Source: Acinetobacter piscicola
GTDB taxonomy: Bacteria > Pseudomonadota > Gammaproteobacteria > Pseudomonadales > Moraxellaceae
DNA length: 64,000 nt
Assembly: GCF_015218165.1 (NCBI RefSeq)
Contig: NZ_CP048659.1
Span: forward strand, 2,418,001-2,482,000
Direction of reading: 5' to 3'
A program made the position numbers and the translations under genes. Below the pieces are notes generated by a model, which made no database searches, was not told the DNA's origin, and saw only the letters and a list, made by a program, of their open reading frames with translations. Of this stretch, positions 1 to 9,977 are shown piece by piece. Every line of letters begins with the position of its first letter. The first letter of the stretch is position 1.

Positions 1-1110
1 AGCCACACCTAAACGTTTCAATTGATCAATATGAATTTTACCAAACCGCCGTGCCTGCACAATTTTTTTTGCGGAACGTACACCAATACCAGGTACACGT
101 AAAATCATTCGATAATCGGCAGTATTAATATCCACAGGAAATTGTTCCGGATGCCTTAACGCCCAACCTAGCTTAGGATCAACATCCAAATCCAAATAAG
201 GATGCTGATCATCGACAATTTCAGTGGCATCAAAACCATAAAAACGCATTAACCAATCAGATTGATACAAGCGATTTTCACGTAGTAATGGGGGCGCTGA
301 GCCAATGGCAGGTAACATTTTTTCATCATCATTAATAGGAATATAACCTGAAAAATATACGCGTTTTAAGTTAAATGCTTTGTAATGATGATCTGCCATT
401 AAAATAATATCTTGATCTGTTTCGTGATGTGCACCAATCACCATTTGCGTGGTCTGACCCGCTGGCACAAATTTAGGTACAGATTTAATCATTTTTCGCT
501 CATCTTTCAATTGAATGAGACGATCACGCACAATTCCTAAATCTTTTTGAACTTCTTGATGGGTTTTTTCAGGTGCAAATTTCTTCAGTCCTGCTTCTGT
601 CGGCATTTCCAAGTTAATACTCATACGGTCTACATATAAACCCGCTTCATGAATAATCTCAGACGAGGCACCTGGAATGGTTTTGAGATGAATATAGCCG
701 TTAAAATTTTCTTCAAGTCTGAGTTTTTTAACCACTTGTAGCATACGTTCCATCGTAAAATCCGCCGACTTAAAGATCCCTGAACTCAGAAATAATCCTT
801 CAATATAATTACGACGATAAAAATTAATGGTGAGGTCCACCACCTCTTGTACAGTAAAAGAAGCTCGTTTCACATCATTAGAACGCCTAGACACACAATA
901 AGAACAGTCATAAATACAGACATTTGAAAACAAAATTTTGAGTAGAGAAACACAACGACCATCTTCGGTATAACTATGACATATACCTGAGCCTGTGTTC
1001 CCTAAACCTTTTTCTTTATTTTTGCGATTGCTGCCACTCGACGAACATGACACATCATATTTGGCAGCATCAGCTAAAATCTGTAATTTTTCACTGATAC
1101 GATCAGACAT
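1..1110 (-). CDS. Radical SAM protein, putative DNA modification/repair family (3' end outside window)
   Basis: Translated by hand from the complement. The start is the ATG at 1108-1110 and the frame stays open to base 1, so the C-terminus is missing. The N-terminus MSDRISEKLQILADAAKYD is followed by an iron-sulfur motif, CIYDCSYC (CX3CX2C, about residue 66), typical of radical SAM enzymes. The last visible part contains a helix-hairpin-helix-like stretch (VPGIGVRSAKKIV). This matches the family annotated as a putative DNA modification/repair radical SAM protein, usually paired with a uracil-DNA-glycosylase-like DUF4130 partner. The partner would lie outside this window. The actual reaction is not established for this family, so the repair role is inference from family naming and context. 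Confidence 0.8.
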   Translation of the reverse strand, partial: MSDRISEKLQILADAAKYDVSCSSSGSNRKNKEKGLGNTGSGICHSYTEDGRCVSLLKILFSNVCIYDCSYCVSRRSNDVKRASFTVQEVVDLTINFYRRNYIEGLFLSSGIFKSADFTMERMLQVVKKLRLEENFNGYIHLKTIPGASSEIIHEAGLYVDRMSINLEMPTEAGLKKFAPEKTHQEVQKDLGIVRDRLIQLKDERKMIKSVPKFVPAGQTTQMVIGAHHETDQDIILMADHHYKAFNLKRVYFSGYIPINDDEKMLPAIGSAPPLLRENRLYQSDWLMRFYGFDATEIVDDQHPYLDLDVDPKLGWALRHPEQFPVDINTADYRMILRVPGIGVRSAKKIVQARRFGKIHIDQLKRLGVA

Positions 1111-1314
1111 ACATTGTCACCTGTTTTGCTTAAGGGTAATGTATTATAAAATTCATAGGCAAGATCATGTGTTCTCTTATCTTTTGAACGTCGTATTGTG
1201 TCGTTTTAAATTTTAAGTATGAGTGGATAAACATTTCATGACTAAATAACGATTATTATTTGCCATCCTTCATCTAGTTCAGCTAATTTAGGAATATCTT
1301 GAAGGAGCACAGTG

Positions 1315-2358
1315 ATGAATATATTAGAACGCTTAGGAATCCGGCACCCTATTTTTTTAGCCCCAATGGCAGGTGTTTCCACACCTGAATTGGCAGCCGA
1401 AGTGGCAAATCAAGGAGGTCTTGGCTCACTGGGTTTAGGGGCAAATTCAGTCAGTGCTGCTCGTGAGCAAATCTTAAAAACCCAAGAGTTGACAAGTTTG
1501 CCCTTTCAAGTGAACTTTTTTTGCCATCAGCCTGAAGCATTGAATGAAACAGCAAATCAAAGATGGATTGAACATTTAAAACCTGAATTTGCAAAGTTTA
1601 ATGCAGAAGCGCCACAAGATTTGAAATGCATTTACCCTAGTTTTCTGGACAATGATGATTTTTTAAATTTAGTTTTGCAGACACAACCCAAAGCCGTTAG
1701 TTTTCATTTTGGCATTCCACATGCTTATCAAATTCAACAATTAAAAGATGCAAATATTATTACCATGGTGTCTGCCACCAATCTTGCAGAAGCCAAAGCC
1801 ATCGAAGCAGCAGGTATTGATATCATCATTGCACAAGGTGTAGAAGCAGGTGGGCATCGTGGTATTTTTAATCCTGATTTGGATGGTGCAATTAAAACTT
1901 TTGATCTCATTCAACTGATTAAAAAATACTGTCAGACACCTGTCGTCGCTGCGGGCGGTATTATGAACGGTCAACAAGCCAAACAAGCACTGAACTTGGG
2001 TGCGGAAGCTGTACAACTCGGCACCGCTTTCGTTCAATGTAAAAGCTCTAATGCCAATACAGCCTATCGCAAAGCATTATTTGACCACCCAATTACCCAA
2101 ATCACAGCAAGTATTTCAGGACGTCCTGCACGTGGTCTAATTAATCAATGGGCTTCCTTTATTGATCTACCTGATCGTCCACCTGTTGCACCATATCCTT
2201 ATGCTTATGATTTAGCAAAACAATTGAATGCTTTAGCTGTGCAAAATGGTGAGGTTGGTTATGGAGCTTTTTGGGCAGGTTCAAATGTTGCTCAAATCCG
2301 CCCATTAGAAGCACAAGATTTAATCAATCAATTGGTCTTGGAAATGAATCAAGCTTAA
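1315..2358 (+). CDS. Nitronate monooxygenase / 2-nitropropane dioxygenase-like flavoprotein
   Basis: An FMN-binding TIM-barrel protein of 347 residues. It begins NILERLGIRHPIFLAPMAGV, the usual N-terminus of NMO-type flavoproteins that oxidise alkyl nitronates. Later it has the phosphate-binding and active-site region GVEAGGHRG, followed by PVVAAGGI and an EAVQLGTAF segment that would hold the FMN phosphate. A GAAGGAG ribosome site at 1301-1307 sits 7 bases before the ATG at 1315, so I prefer this ATG to the GTG at 1312. It stands alone, divergent from the radical SAM gene. The family is broad, and the physiological substrate may not be a nitronate. Confidence 0.85.
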   Translation: MNILERLGIRHPIFLAPMAGVSTPELAAEVANQGGLGSLGLGANSVSAAREQILKTQELTSLPFQVNFFCHQPEALNETANQRWIEHLKPEFAKFNAEAPQDLKCIYPSFLDNDDFLNLVLQTQPKAVSFHFGIPHAYQIQQLKDANIITMVSATNLAEAKAIEAAGIDIIIAQGVEAGGHRGIFNPDLDGAIKTFDLIQLIKKYCQTPVVAAGGIMNGQQAKQALNLGAEAVQLGTAFVQCKSSNANTAYRKALFDHPITQITASISGRPARGLINQWASFIDLPDRPPVAPYPYAYDLAKQLNALAVQNGEVGYGAFWAGSNVAQIRPLEAQDLINQLVLEMNQA

Positions 2359-2398
2359 ATTGATGATTGCAACAATCAGGTCTAAGTCTTAATTGGAT

Positions 2399-2905
2399 TT
2401 AGACCTGATATCGTTCCGCCAGCATATACACTAAATCTAACTCAGGACATTGATATTCCAAAGCTGTCATGGCAGCCGTGACCTGTCCCCGATGATGCGT
2501 GCCATGATTAAATACATGCAATAATGTTGCTGCATAAGGTAAACTCATTGGTGTACCTGAGGCTCGCTGATAAGTTAAATTTCCTTTGAGTTTTGTGTCA
2601 TCTAAACCATCGACAAATTCAACCCAATGCTGAGCTTTTTGTACCAACTCATTCAATAATCGCTGTTTTTCCGTATGTAAAATGGTGTCTAAAGACACAA
2701 TGGGTGAAATACCATGTTTAAAACGTGCGTACCATAAGCTATGTTCGCCCAATAATAAATGATTTAAAGTTCCTGCAATACTCTTAAAATATAATCCAAC
2801 ATTTTGATTAAAATCTATATCTGACATTTCAGCCAAGTGCTTATCCAAACGCTGAGTTGCCCATACATTGTATTCGGCAAAAAGTTGAAATGTCTCTTTA
2901 TTCAT
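2399..2905 (-). CDS. DinB-family four-helix metal-binding protein
   Basis: A 168-residue protein with the DinB-like fold signature: an N-terminal EYNVWATQRLDKHL helix, a first metal-ligand histidine in the LNHLLLGEHSLW helix, and a C-terminal HVFNHGTHHRGQ helix supplying two further histidines. In this family the three histidines bind a divalent metal. Members include thiol transferases and many proteins of unknown role, and DNA-damage induction is known only for the Bacillus founder. It converges on the upstream flavoprotein gene. No specific substrate can be read from the sequence. Confidence 0.8.
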   Translation of the reverse strand: MNKETFQLFAEYNVWATQRLDKHLAEMSDIDFNQNVGLYFKSIAGTLNHLLLGEHSLWYARFKHGISPIVSLDTILHTEKQRLLNELVQKAQHWVEFVDGLDDTKLKGNLTYQRASGTPMSLPYAATLLHVFNHGTHHRGQVTAAMTALEYQCPELDLVYMLAERYQV

Positions 2906-3100
2906 TTTTTCACGTCATCAATACTTGTAATTTATCTTGATACAAACACAATTTTGATTAAAATAACAACATATTTTTATTATTACCATATTTCTCTCAT
3001 GATAAATCCAATTTTTTGCCTTGCGGTAAATCATTTCCCACTTATTTAACTCGGTTTTTATTTTTCAAAAACTTGGTTCAATGTTTAAGTGAGATTTATC

Positions 3101-3693
3101 ATGCCTGCATATCATGAAATTCGTGCAGTATATGATCGTGACAGCATCGCGGTCTATCAAGCCTATAATCAACAGATCGCTCAACTGGCAGTGCAACATC
3201 AGAAATTTGTTGCGCCATTTTCCTTTCACAGAATGACATGGATTAAACCCTCATTTCTATGGTGAATGGGACGCAGTCATTGGGCACGTCAATCAGGGCA
3301 AGAACACATTCTTGCCATACGCATCAAACATATTTTTGGGAACGTCTACTTGCTCAAAGCGTACATACTAATCCGAGCTTATTCCAAACACACAAAGATC
3401 AACAATGGATTGATCTTTTTGAGCAGGCACAGGTTCGTGTTCAATGGGATCCTGAACGTAATCTGAAAAGTGCCAAACTGGAACATCGTAGTATTCAGAT
3501 CGGCATCAGTCGTTTTCTGATTCAAAAGTTTAACGATGAGGCAATTCTTGCCATCGATGACATCACGCCTTTGGTTCGAAAAATGGCACAGTTGCGTAAA
3601 GATGGACAATATAAACATGCAGAAAAACTGCTGCCCAAAGAACGTATCTATCCTTTAAGCACTGCACTGAAAAGGCATTTAGGGATTGATTAA
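3101..3693 (+). pseudogene. DUF4291-family gene, interrupted by a stop and a frameshift
   Basis: The reading frame starts at the ATG at 3101 ([20 protein letters not shown]) and follows the DUF4291 family through [10 protein letters not shown]. It then meets a TGA at 3263-3265 exactly where the family has a methionine. The same frame continues as MGRSHWARQSGQEHILAI up to a run of five T at 3333-3337. Restoring one T there joins the frame to WERLLAQSVHTNPSLF and the well-conserved QWDPERNLKS / SIQIGIS block, ending at 3693. The gene therefore has two lesions. The homopolymer lesion could be an assembly error, and the TGA is harder to explain that way. The function of DUF4291 is unknown. Confidence 0.8.
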
Positions 3694-3719
3694 ATCCGTC
3701 TTGCTGAGATGAGCATTTA

Positions 3720-3745
3720 TAGAATGAGAGCATGCTCCCATTCTA
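3720..3745. terminator. Inverted repeat between convergent genes
   Basis: A 26-base near-perfect palindrome: 12-bp stem with one A/C mismatch and a 2-base loop, arms TAGAATGAGAGC and GCTCCCATTCTA. It lies between the DUF4291 remnant and dusB, which converge here. It has no clear T-tract on either strand, so it may be a weak bidirectional terminator or only a stem-loop. Confidence 0.45.
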
Positions 3746-3777
3746 TCTTCCATAGAATCCGCTAAGACAGAACACAG

Positions 3778-4821
3778 TTAGACATCAAGTAAATTCACTT
3801 TCTCAACTTGCACATCACTCATGATATTTCCTTGTTCTAATAAATGATTGAAATAGGCCTCAACAACTTTTGCTTGATCTGCTGTACTTTCCACTTTATA
3901 CATATTTTGACGGAATTCATTACTTGAACGTAAACCTTTGGTATACCAAGCAATATGTTTTCGTGCAATACGGCAGCCTGAATACTCACCATAAAATTCA
4001 TATAACTCAGACAAATGCCCCAGCAACACATCTTTCACTTCCTGAATATCAGGTGCGACTAAATGTTCACCTGTTTCGAGATAATGTGCGATTTCACGGA
4101 AAATCCACGGGCGACCTTGGGCAGCACGTCCAATCATCACGGCATCAGCCCCTGTATAATCCAAAACATATTTGGCTTTTTCAGGACTATCAATGTCACC
4201 ATTGGCAATCACAGGAATCGACAGCATGCTTTTTACATCTTTAATCAAGCTATAACGTGCTGTATTTAAATACATATCCTCACGAGTACGCCCATGTAAA
4301 GCAAGTGCTGCAATCCCTGCTTCTTCTGCACGTTTTGCCACACGCATAATATTTTCATGCCCATTTAAAAAACCTAAACGGGTCTTTAAGGTCACAGGTA
4401 CATCGACCGCAGCGACAACTGCATCCAAAATTCGAGCCACTAAGTCTTCATCTTTGAGTAATGCCGAACCTGCCAATTTATTACAAACCTTTTTAGCAGG
4501 ACACCCCATATTAATGTCGACAATTTGAGCGCCATTCGAGACTTGATAACGTGCCGCTTCAGCCAACTGCTCAGGCTCTGAACCTGCAATTTGCGCTGAA
4601 ATAGGCGCAAGTTCACCGTCAAAATTGGCACGATATAAACTTTTTTTGGTCATACGTAAAGTTTGATCAGAGGTCATCATTTCACTGACCGCATGTCCTG
4701 CACCAAAGTATTTGCACAATGTGCGAAATGGCCGATCAGTGACACCTGCCATCGGGGCAACAAAAACAGGAGAATGCTTTGATCTATCAAATAAGTCTTG
4801 AATGACCTGATATTGACTCAA
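3778..4821 (-). CDS. dusB: tRNA-dihydrouridine synthase B
   Basis: An FMN-dependent reductase that makes dihydrouridine in the D-loop of tRNA. The 347-residue length and the N-terminal block (FVAPMAGVTDRPFR) fit DusB. The active-site segment is NMGCPAKKVCNKLAGSALL (about residues 105-123), containing the catalytic cysteine, followed by the barrel motif PVIANGDI and the FMN-phosphate segment DAVMIGRAAQGRPWIF. In enterobacteria dusB is followed by fis. Here the downstream neighbour converges, so no such operon exists. The long gap upstream suggests its own promoter. Confidence 0.95.
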   Translation of the reverse strand: MSQYQVIQDLFDRSKHSPVFVAPMAGVTDRPFRTLCKYFGAGHAVSEMMTSDQTLRMTKKSLYRANFDGELAPISAQIAGSEPEQLAEAARYQVSNGAQIVDINMGCPAKKVCNKLAGSALLKDEDLVARILDAVVAAVDVPVTLKTRLGFLNGHENIMRVAKRAEEAGIAALALHGRTREDMYLNTARYSLIKDVKSMLSIPVIANGDIDSPEKAKYVLDYTGADAVMIGRAAQGRPWIFREIAHYLETGEHLVAPDIQEVKDVLLGHLSELYEFYGEYSGCRIARKHIAWYTKGLRSSNEFRQNMYKVESTADQAKVVEAYFNHLLEQGNIMSDVQVEKVNLLDV

Positions 4822-5146
4822 TTGTATAACCTCATTTAACGTTTTAAATCCACTACACCCTCTTCATATTCTATTTAAAATACAATTTGCATAGATAGAA
4901 TACCCTGCCAAAAGTGGTTAAATCGTTATTTACACAGCACAAAAAAGGGCTTAGCATCCCAATCAACATTGGCGCTAATCATTTATTAGGCTATTGTAAA
5001 TCTTGACGTTATATTTGTGTAAAAAACTTTGGAATAATTAATCGCGCAAAAGCATGACTTATAGTTTTTTAAAATATAAGTCATCTGACAGATAGTTTAG
5101 GATTGTTGAGTTGTCACCGAAACCTAAAGTTTTTAAGCGCATTCAT
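4822..5146. other. Intergenic region between the GGDEF gene and dusB
   Basis: About 325 AT-rich bases with no convincing ORF, hairpin terminator or RNA gene. It must hold the dusB promoter and the 3' untranslated end of the downstream-pointing GGDEF gene, but I cannot place a confident promoter. Confidence 0.5.
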
Positions 5147-5749
5147 TTAAGACAAAGTTTGTGACTCTGCATAGAATGGATTTGATTGATCTTTCATCAT
5201 AAAGCGATTGTGATCCGCTTGTTGTAATACATCCTGACTCTTAGACTGATGATCTGAAACAGAAATACCGTAACTCAACATTGGTAAAATTTCTTTATTT
5301 TTGAGCTTTATAGGATGTGCCTGAATTGCATTCAATAAACGTCCTGCAATTTGCGCCATTTGGGCTTGGTTAATATCATTTAAAATCAAAATAAATTCTG
5401 AATCACTCAAACGCCCAATCAAATCAGTTTCACGAATATTATGAGCAAGTTTTTGAGCAACTTCGTAGATTACTTTATCACCAGATTTTTGATTGTATTG
5501 CGTACGAATTTCATCTAAATTATCAATATTAATCAATAGAATGCCATAATGCGTTGTTTCTTGTGGGTGCAATTCTTTGACAAATTGATTAATTCCAAAC
5601 TGATTGTAAACCCCAGTCAAAGCGTCAATTTCTATACTTTGATCTTTTGTATCTTTATGAATCAGTTTCGTAATAAATGAATTTTTCAAAACCTGATTCA
5701 CAAATCTATACAGTTTACGGCGCTTTTCTGAATAGATTTTATTTCTCAT
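5147..5749 (-). CDS. Degenerate GGDEF protein with intact I-site
   Basis: A 200-residue cytoplasmic protein. After about 40 basic residues it has a full GGDEF fold starting DALTGVYNQFG. The catalytic signature is SDSEF (residues 115-119) instead of GGDEF, so diguanylate cyclase activity is unlikely. The allosteric I-site RxxD (R106-E-T-D109) is present at the canonical distance of five residues before the signature. Degenerate GGDEF domains with an I-site are known to act as c-di-GMP receptors, and that role is my inference here. No sensor domain or membrane segment is fused to it. It stands alone, downstream of a roughly 300-base gap. Confidence 0.85.
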   Translation of the reverse strand: MRNKIYSEKRRKLYRFVNQVLKNSFITKLIHKDTKDQSIEIDALTGVYNQFGINQFVKELHPQETTHYGILLINIDNLDEIRTQYNQKSGDKVIYEVAQKLAHNIRETDLIGRLSDSEFILILNDINQAQMAQIAGRLLNAIQAHPIKLKNKEILPMLSYGISVSDHQSKSQDVLQQADHNRFMMKDQSNPFYAESQTLS

Positions 5750-6047
5750 AACAATCCCCTAGCGGTGACATTTTTTTTGTTTTCATCGCATAAATGTAGC
5801 AATTTATTCAAAAATTTCCAAACTTATTTTCCTACAAATTACTGACACACATAATAGTAAAAAAAATTTAAGCGAAACATATCACATAAAGTTTAAAAAT
5901 TTAATAAAAATATTATGGATATATGTTTTTCATTTTCTCATCATCATTGTTCTCTGACTTTTATCAGTCATCAACTCAAAGCAGAGAATTTCATATAATC
6001 GAAACAAAATGATGATCAAAATCTTACAGCCAATAACCCAAATACTG

Positions 6048-6467
6048 CTAAGCGCCACATTGTGCTAAAAATAATTCAATAGCATGTTGTGCAATTTCTG
6101 CATCTTCAAATGATTTAACACCTGAAACCCCCACAGCACCGACCAACTGTCCTTGGTATAAAATCGGCTCACCACCTTCTAACATGCCCGAAAAGGTATC
6201 CATAGTGAGAAAACCCATCTGACCATTTTTAATTAAATTTTCAAATAAGCCCGAAGGACGACGGCTAATCGCAGAGCATTTGGCTTTTTCTAAACATAAA
6301 TTTGCAGTCATTGGTGAAGCACCATCCATACGCTTCATAGCAAGTAAATTGCCTGTTTCATCGACAATTGCAATGCTGACATTAAATTGTTTTTGAACTG
6401 CATATTGATATGCCTGATCCAATAAAAACTCGGCATCAGCCAAGGTCAAATAATGTTTGGTTTGCAT
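6048..6467 (-). CDS. GlcG/HbpS-family (DUF336) protein
   Basis: A 139-residue single-domain protein. It has the family core VSIAIVDETGNLLAMKRMDGA near the N-terminus and the glycine-rich LVGAVGVSGV block near the C-terminus. Relatives are heme- or corrinoid-associated small proteins such as HbpS and GlcG. In many genomes they sit beside oxidoreductases, but here the gene is monocistronic. No signal peptide is visible, so it is probably cytoplasmic. Ligand and role are unknown. Confidence 0.8.
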   Translation of the reverse strand: MQTKHYLTLADAEFLLDQAYQYAVQKQFNVSIAIVDETGNLLAMKRMDGASPMTANLCLEKAKCSAISRRPSGLFENLIKNGQMGFLTMDTFSGMLEGGEPILYQGQLVGAVGVSGVKSFEDAEIAQHAIELFLAQCGA

Positions 6468-6618
6468 CCATTCATTCCTGTTAAAATTTAAAGGAGTTCC
6501 CTCTCCTGAGCGAATTTTTAAGCACTACTTTAAAAATGATGCCAAAGTGAGGGTTAGCCAAAGGTAAAATACTCAATTGCATTTAAAGCAATGCCTTAAA
6601 TGCAATATAAGTGAGTCA

Positions 6619-7932
6619 TTAACCTTTCATTTCTGCAAAAACTTCTTTTGCCATATCAATGGTAAATTGAATATCTTCATCACTATGTGCAGCTGAAATA
6701 AAGCCCGCTTCAAAAGCCGATGGCGCAAGATTGACACCACGTTTTAACATACCGTGGAAGAACTTACGGAAAGCGTCGACATCACATTTCAACATCGAGT
6801 CAAAGCTTGTGATATCTTCTTGATCTGTAAAGTACAAGCCAAACATTGCACCCACTTGCTGAGTTTTAAAGGCAATGCCTGCTTCATTCGCAGCAGCTTG
6901 TAAACCTATAAGTAATTTTTCGAGTTGTGCAGTAATATTTTCATAAAAGCCGTCTTGGCGTAAATGCTTAAACATTTCAATTCCTGCACGCATCGCCAAT
7001 GGATTGCCTGACAATGTCCCTGCTTGATACACTTTACCAAGTGGCGCAATGCATTCCATCACTTCACGTTTACCACCAAAGGCACCTACAGGCAGACCTG
7101 CACCAATGATTTTACCCAGAGTGGTTAAGTCAGGGGTTACACCATAATGTGCTTGCGCACCGCCCAGGCCCACACGGAAACCTGTCATCACTTCATCAAT
7201 GATGAAAACTGAACCATGCTCGTCACACACATCACGAATGGCTTGTAAGAATCCATCAATCGGTTTAACCAGATTCATATTGCCTGCGACAGGTTCAACA
7301 ATCACCCCTGCAATTTCAGCACCAAACTTGGCAAAGCATTCTTTTAAAGTGGGAATATCATTGTATGGCAATGTTAAAGTGTGTTTAGCAAAATCAGCAG
7401 GAACACCAGCAGAAGTCGCTTCCCCTTCACCTTTGGTTAATAAACCTGAACCTGCTTTTACAAGCAATGAATCTGAGTGACCGTGATAACAGCCTTCAAA
7501 TTTGACAATTTTGTCACGCCCTGTATAACCACGCGCTAAACGAATCGCCGTCATGGTCGCCTCAGTCCCTGAGTTGGTCATACGAACCAATTCAATTGAA
7601 GGCATAATTTCACAGATAATATCTGCAAGTGTTGTTTCATGCACAGTCGGTGCACCGAAACTTAAACCATCGACAGCAGCATCTTGCACTGCTTTGATAA
7701 TGTCAGGATGCGCATGCCCTAAAATCATCGGCCCCCATGAACCCACATAGTCGACATAACGCTTGCCATCGACATCGTACAAATAAGCACCCTTGGCTTT
7801 TTCAATAAAAACTGGCGTACCACCGACACCATTAAACGCACGTACAGGAGAGTTCACCCCACCTGGAATGTGTTTGCTTGCTTGTTTAAACAATTGTTCT
7901 TGCTTGGCAGATAAAGTCATGGAAATGCTCAA
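6619..7932 (-). CDS. hemL: Glutamate-1-semialdehyde 2,1-aminomutase
   Basis: A PLP enzyme of the C5 tetrapyrrole pathway that converts glutamate-1-semialdehyde to 5-aminolevulinate. At 437 residues it has the expected length. It shows [17 protein letters not shown] at the N-terminus, the substrate-gating [12 protein letters not shown] segment (about 65-76), the PLP phosphate motif NSGTEAT (120-126) and the Schiff-base lysine in [12 protein letters not shown] (K274). An alternative start is the ATG four codons downstream (MTLSAK). It lies 29 bases after thiE on the same strand and is probably co-transcribed with it. Confidence 0.97.
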   Translation of the reverse strand: MSISMTLSAKQEQLFKQASKHIPGGVNSPVRAFNGVGGTPVFIEKAKGAYLYDVDGKRYVDYVGSWGPMILGHAHPDIIKAVQDAAVDGLSFGAPTVHETTLADIICEIMPSIELVRMTNSGTEATMTAIRLARGYTGRDKIVKFEGCYHGHSDSLLVKAGSGLLTKGEGEATSAGVPADFAKHTLTLPYNDIPTLKECFAKFGAEIAGVIVEPVAGNMNLVKPIDGFLQAIRDVCDEHGSVFIIDEVMTGFRVGLGGAQAHYGVTPDLTTLGKIIGAGLPVGAFGGKREVMECIAPLGKVYQAGTLSGNPLAMRAGIEMFKHLRQDGFYENITAQLEKLLIGLQAAANEAGIAFKTQQVGAMFGLYFTDQEDITSFDSMLKCDVDAFRKFFHGMLKRGVNLAPSAFEAGFISAAHSDEDIQFTIDMAKEVFAEMKG

Positions 7933-7961
7933 CTTAAAAATACAATGGCATTCAAAAAAGC

Positions 7962-8582
7962 TTATGCTTTTGATGCAAATAAATCAGCCCATTCGTGGGT
8001 ACGCACAGTAACGCCTGATAATGATTGTCCCAATATATCACTAATCACGGCACAAAGGTCGGCACCAGCATCAATCACTTCACTTGAATTTTCAACAGTT
8101 AAACCACCAATCGCACAAATTGGCACATTAAATTTTGCTTTGGCTTGTTTTAAAGTCTCTAAACCAATATTACCTGCCTCAGGCTTGGTTTCAGTCGCAT
8201 AAATTGCACCAAAAGCTACATAGTTTGCACCATCAGCAATGGCTTGTTCTGCAAGTTCAATCGAATTATTACAACTACGACCAATCAAAATATTTTTCGG
8301 CAGACGAGTAACTGCTTCTACGATAGAACCATCATCTTGCCCTAAATGTACACCCACACCATATTTTACCGCAGCATCTAAGTCATCATTAATGACAAAA
8401 GGGACTTTATATTGCGCACACATCGACTTCATATATTCGATTTCATAGTCCTGATCTTGTTTTGCCACTTTTTTACGGCGATATTGCAATACTGCCACTT
8501 CATAAGTTGACATTGCACCTTCAAGCTTTGCCAATAAAAGCTCAATTGGATCATCATTGGTGATTAAATATAAACCGCGCAT
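7962..8582 (-). CDS. thiE: Thiamine-phosphate synthase
   Basis: Joins the hydroxymethylpyrimidine diphosphate and thiazole phosphate halves of thiamine. The 206-residue TIM barrel has the substrate-binding QYRRKK (consensus QYRxK), [18 protein letters not shown] and [21 protein letters not shown] (phosphate binding) blocks in the expected order. It is the first gene of a two-gene unit with hemL, an arrangement usual in this genus although the pathways differ. A 400-base gap upstream should hold its promoter. Confidence 0.95.
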   Translation of the reverse strand: MRGLYLITNDDPIELLLAKLEGAMSTYEVAVLQYRRKKVAKQDQDYEIEYMKSMCAQYKVPFVINDDLDAAVKYGVGVHLGQDDGSIVEAVTRLPKNILIGRSCNNSIELAEQAIADGANYVAFGAIYATETKPEAGNIGLETLKQAKAKFNVPICAIGGLTVENSSEVIDAGADLCAVISDILGQSLSGVTVRTHEWADLFASKA

Positions 8583-8992
8583 AAGTCAAAAACTCAAAAC
8601 AAATACAAAACTTTGATTATTATAAGACAAAGCGTTATGAGAACACATTGATTAAATGTAGAAATTAAAAAACTTAATCATTTACTGAACTTATTGATAA
8701 AACTGACTGCAAATAATTTCAGTAATTTGACTCATAGTAAATTAGGCAAAAAGACGACTTTATGATCAATTTTATAAAAAAAAGCTACCAAAACTGTTAA
8801 AAGGGCTGAAATGTAACTGGATCGGCTTTTTTTTGCGGATGAGTAGCGGTTGTTAAACAACATAAACCATTGAAATAAAAATAATTTTAATGAATAATTT
8901 CGCACAACCTCCCCCCATTATGTTAAATGAAATCAATATTCGAGTAATTTTCTTTTATACTAAAACAAAATTTATGATATTTAATTCAACTT
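8583..8992. other. Intergenic region before the ankyrin gene
   Basis: About 410 AT-rich bases between divergent thiE and the ankyrin-repeat gene. An A-rich stretch at about 8777-8785 and a GGCTTTTTTTT run at about 8824-8834 could pair weakly (AAAAAAGC with GCTTTTTT) across a 40-base loop. No ORF or RNA gene was recognised. It marks the start of the accessory patch. Confidence 0.4.
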
Positions 8993-9934
8993 ATGAATCC
9001 AACAATAGATACAATTTTAAGAAAAGTAGATGGATTAAAGCTTACTCAAGATTTCTTCTTTGTGATGAATAAAACCATTCACTTAAGGTATGCAACTATT
9101 TATGAAACAGATGAAATAGGATTCAGAAATCTAGGGAATACTGAAGATATATTTCAAGAAATATATGACCTTATGGATAGTTCAGAATTAGATAATGGAA
9201 TTTATAGCTATTATTCTATTGATAAAAAAGTAATACATCATACTGATTACAATCCTGAGTTATTTTGGGATGATGCAATGGAATTGATCTTATATCAAAC
9301 TTATGGGGTAACGCCATCTGATGAAGAAAGAAAAATTCAATTACAGACAAGCCTTCAAGAAGAAAAAATAAAGCAGACCCTAGTATATGCTTGCTATCTT
9401 AATTTAGTAGATCAGATAGATTTTTTATTATCAAAAAAAATAAGTAAAGGTGAGTTAAATAGAGAGCTTAAAGGTGTAGGAACTCCTTTAGGATTGAGCA
9501 TTCAGGAAAATAATACTGATTTAGCTAAGAAATTATTAGAACTTGGTGCAGACCCAAAGAAAAAATCATTTGTATATACGCCACTTGAATTGGCCTTTAG
9601 ATATTCAGATGAAATGGTATTCTATTTTTTTGAGCATTTTAAAGAATATTTTATTAAAACGATAACACAAAAGGGCTTAGCTATTGCTGGGCTCAATAAA
9701 AATACTGAAATTTATAAATTATTAATAGATTTAGGTTGTAATCCACTCGGTAAAGATCCAGTTTTCCAAATGCCTCATGTTTTCGTAGATTATAATAATT
9801 TATACGGATTACAGTTCTTAGCTGAATATGGAATAGATATGAAACACAAAAATAAATACAAGGAAACAGCATTTGAAAGAGCACAGAAGCAAGGAAAAAC
9901 TGAATTAATGAACTACCTAGAAGCGTTTAATTAG
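8993..9934 (+). CDS. Ankyrin-repeat protein
   Basis: A 313-residue AT-rich gene. From about residue 130 it has ankyrin-like repeats: VGTPLGLSIQENNTDLAKKLLELGADP, then YTPLELAFRYSDEMVFYFF, NTEIYKLLIDLGCNP and a final KETAFERAQKQGKTELMNYL. The N-terminal 130 residues (starting MNPTIDTILRKVDGL) are not recognised. There is no signal peptide. Base composition is lower in GC than neighbouring core genes, which suggests acquisition. Such proteins often mediate protein-protein contacts and some are immunity or effector accessories, but nothing here proves that. An IS element sits 43 bases downstream, between the stop codon and a probable terminator. Confidence 0.75.
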   Translation: MNPTIDTILRKVDGLKLTQDFFFVMNKTIHLRYATIYETDEIGFRNLGNTEDIFQEIYDLMDSSELDNGIYSYYSIDKKVIHHTDYNPELFWDDAMELILYQTYGVTPSDEERKIQLQTSLQEEKIKQTLVYACYLNLVDQIDFLLSKKISKGELNRELKGVGTPLGLSIQENNTDLAKKLLELGADPKKKSFVYTPLELAFRYSDEMVFYFFEHFKEYFIKTITQKGLAIAGLNKNTEIYKLLIDLGCNPLGKDPVFQMPHVFVDYNNLYGLQFLAEYGIDMKHKNKYKETAFERAQKQGKTELMNYLEAFN

Positions 9935-9977
9935 GTTTTCTAAAATTAACATAATACACCTTATGCGAAAGCATCTA

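Noticed and set aside
995..1216. 73-residue plus-strand ORF over the radical SAM start
   Set aside because: It overlaps the start of the well-supported minus-strand gene and lacks a ribosome site.
3263..3265. TGA in DUF4291 as selenocysteine
   Set aside because: The family has methionine here, no selenocysteine insertion element was seen, and the gene carries a second lesion.
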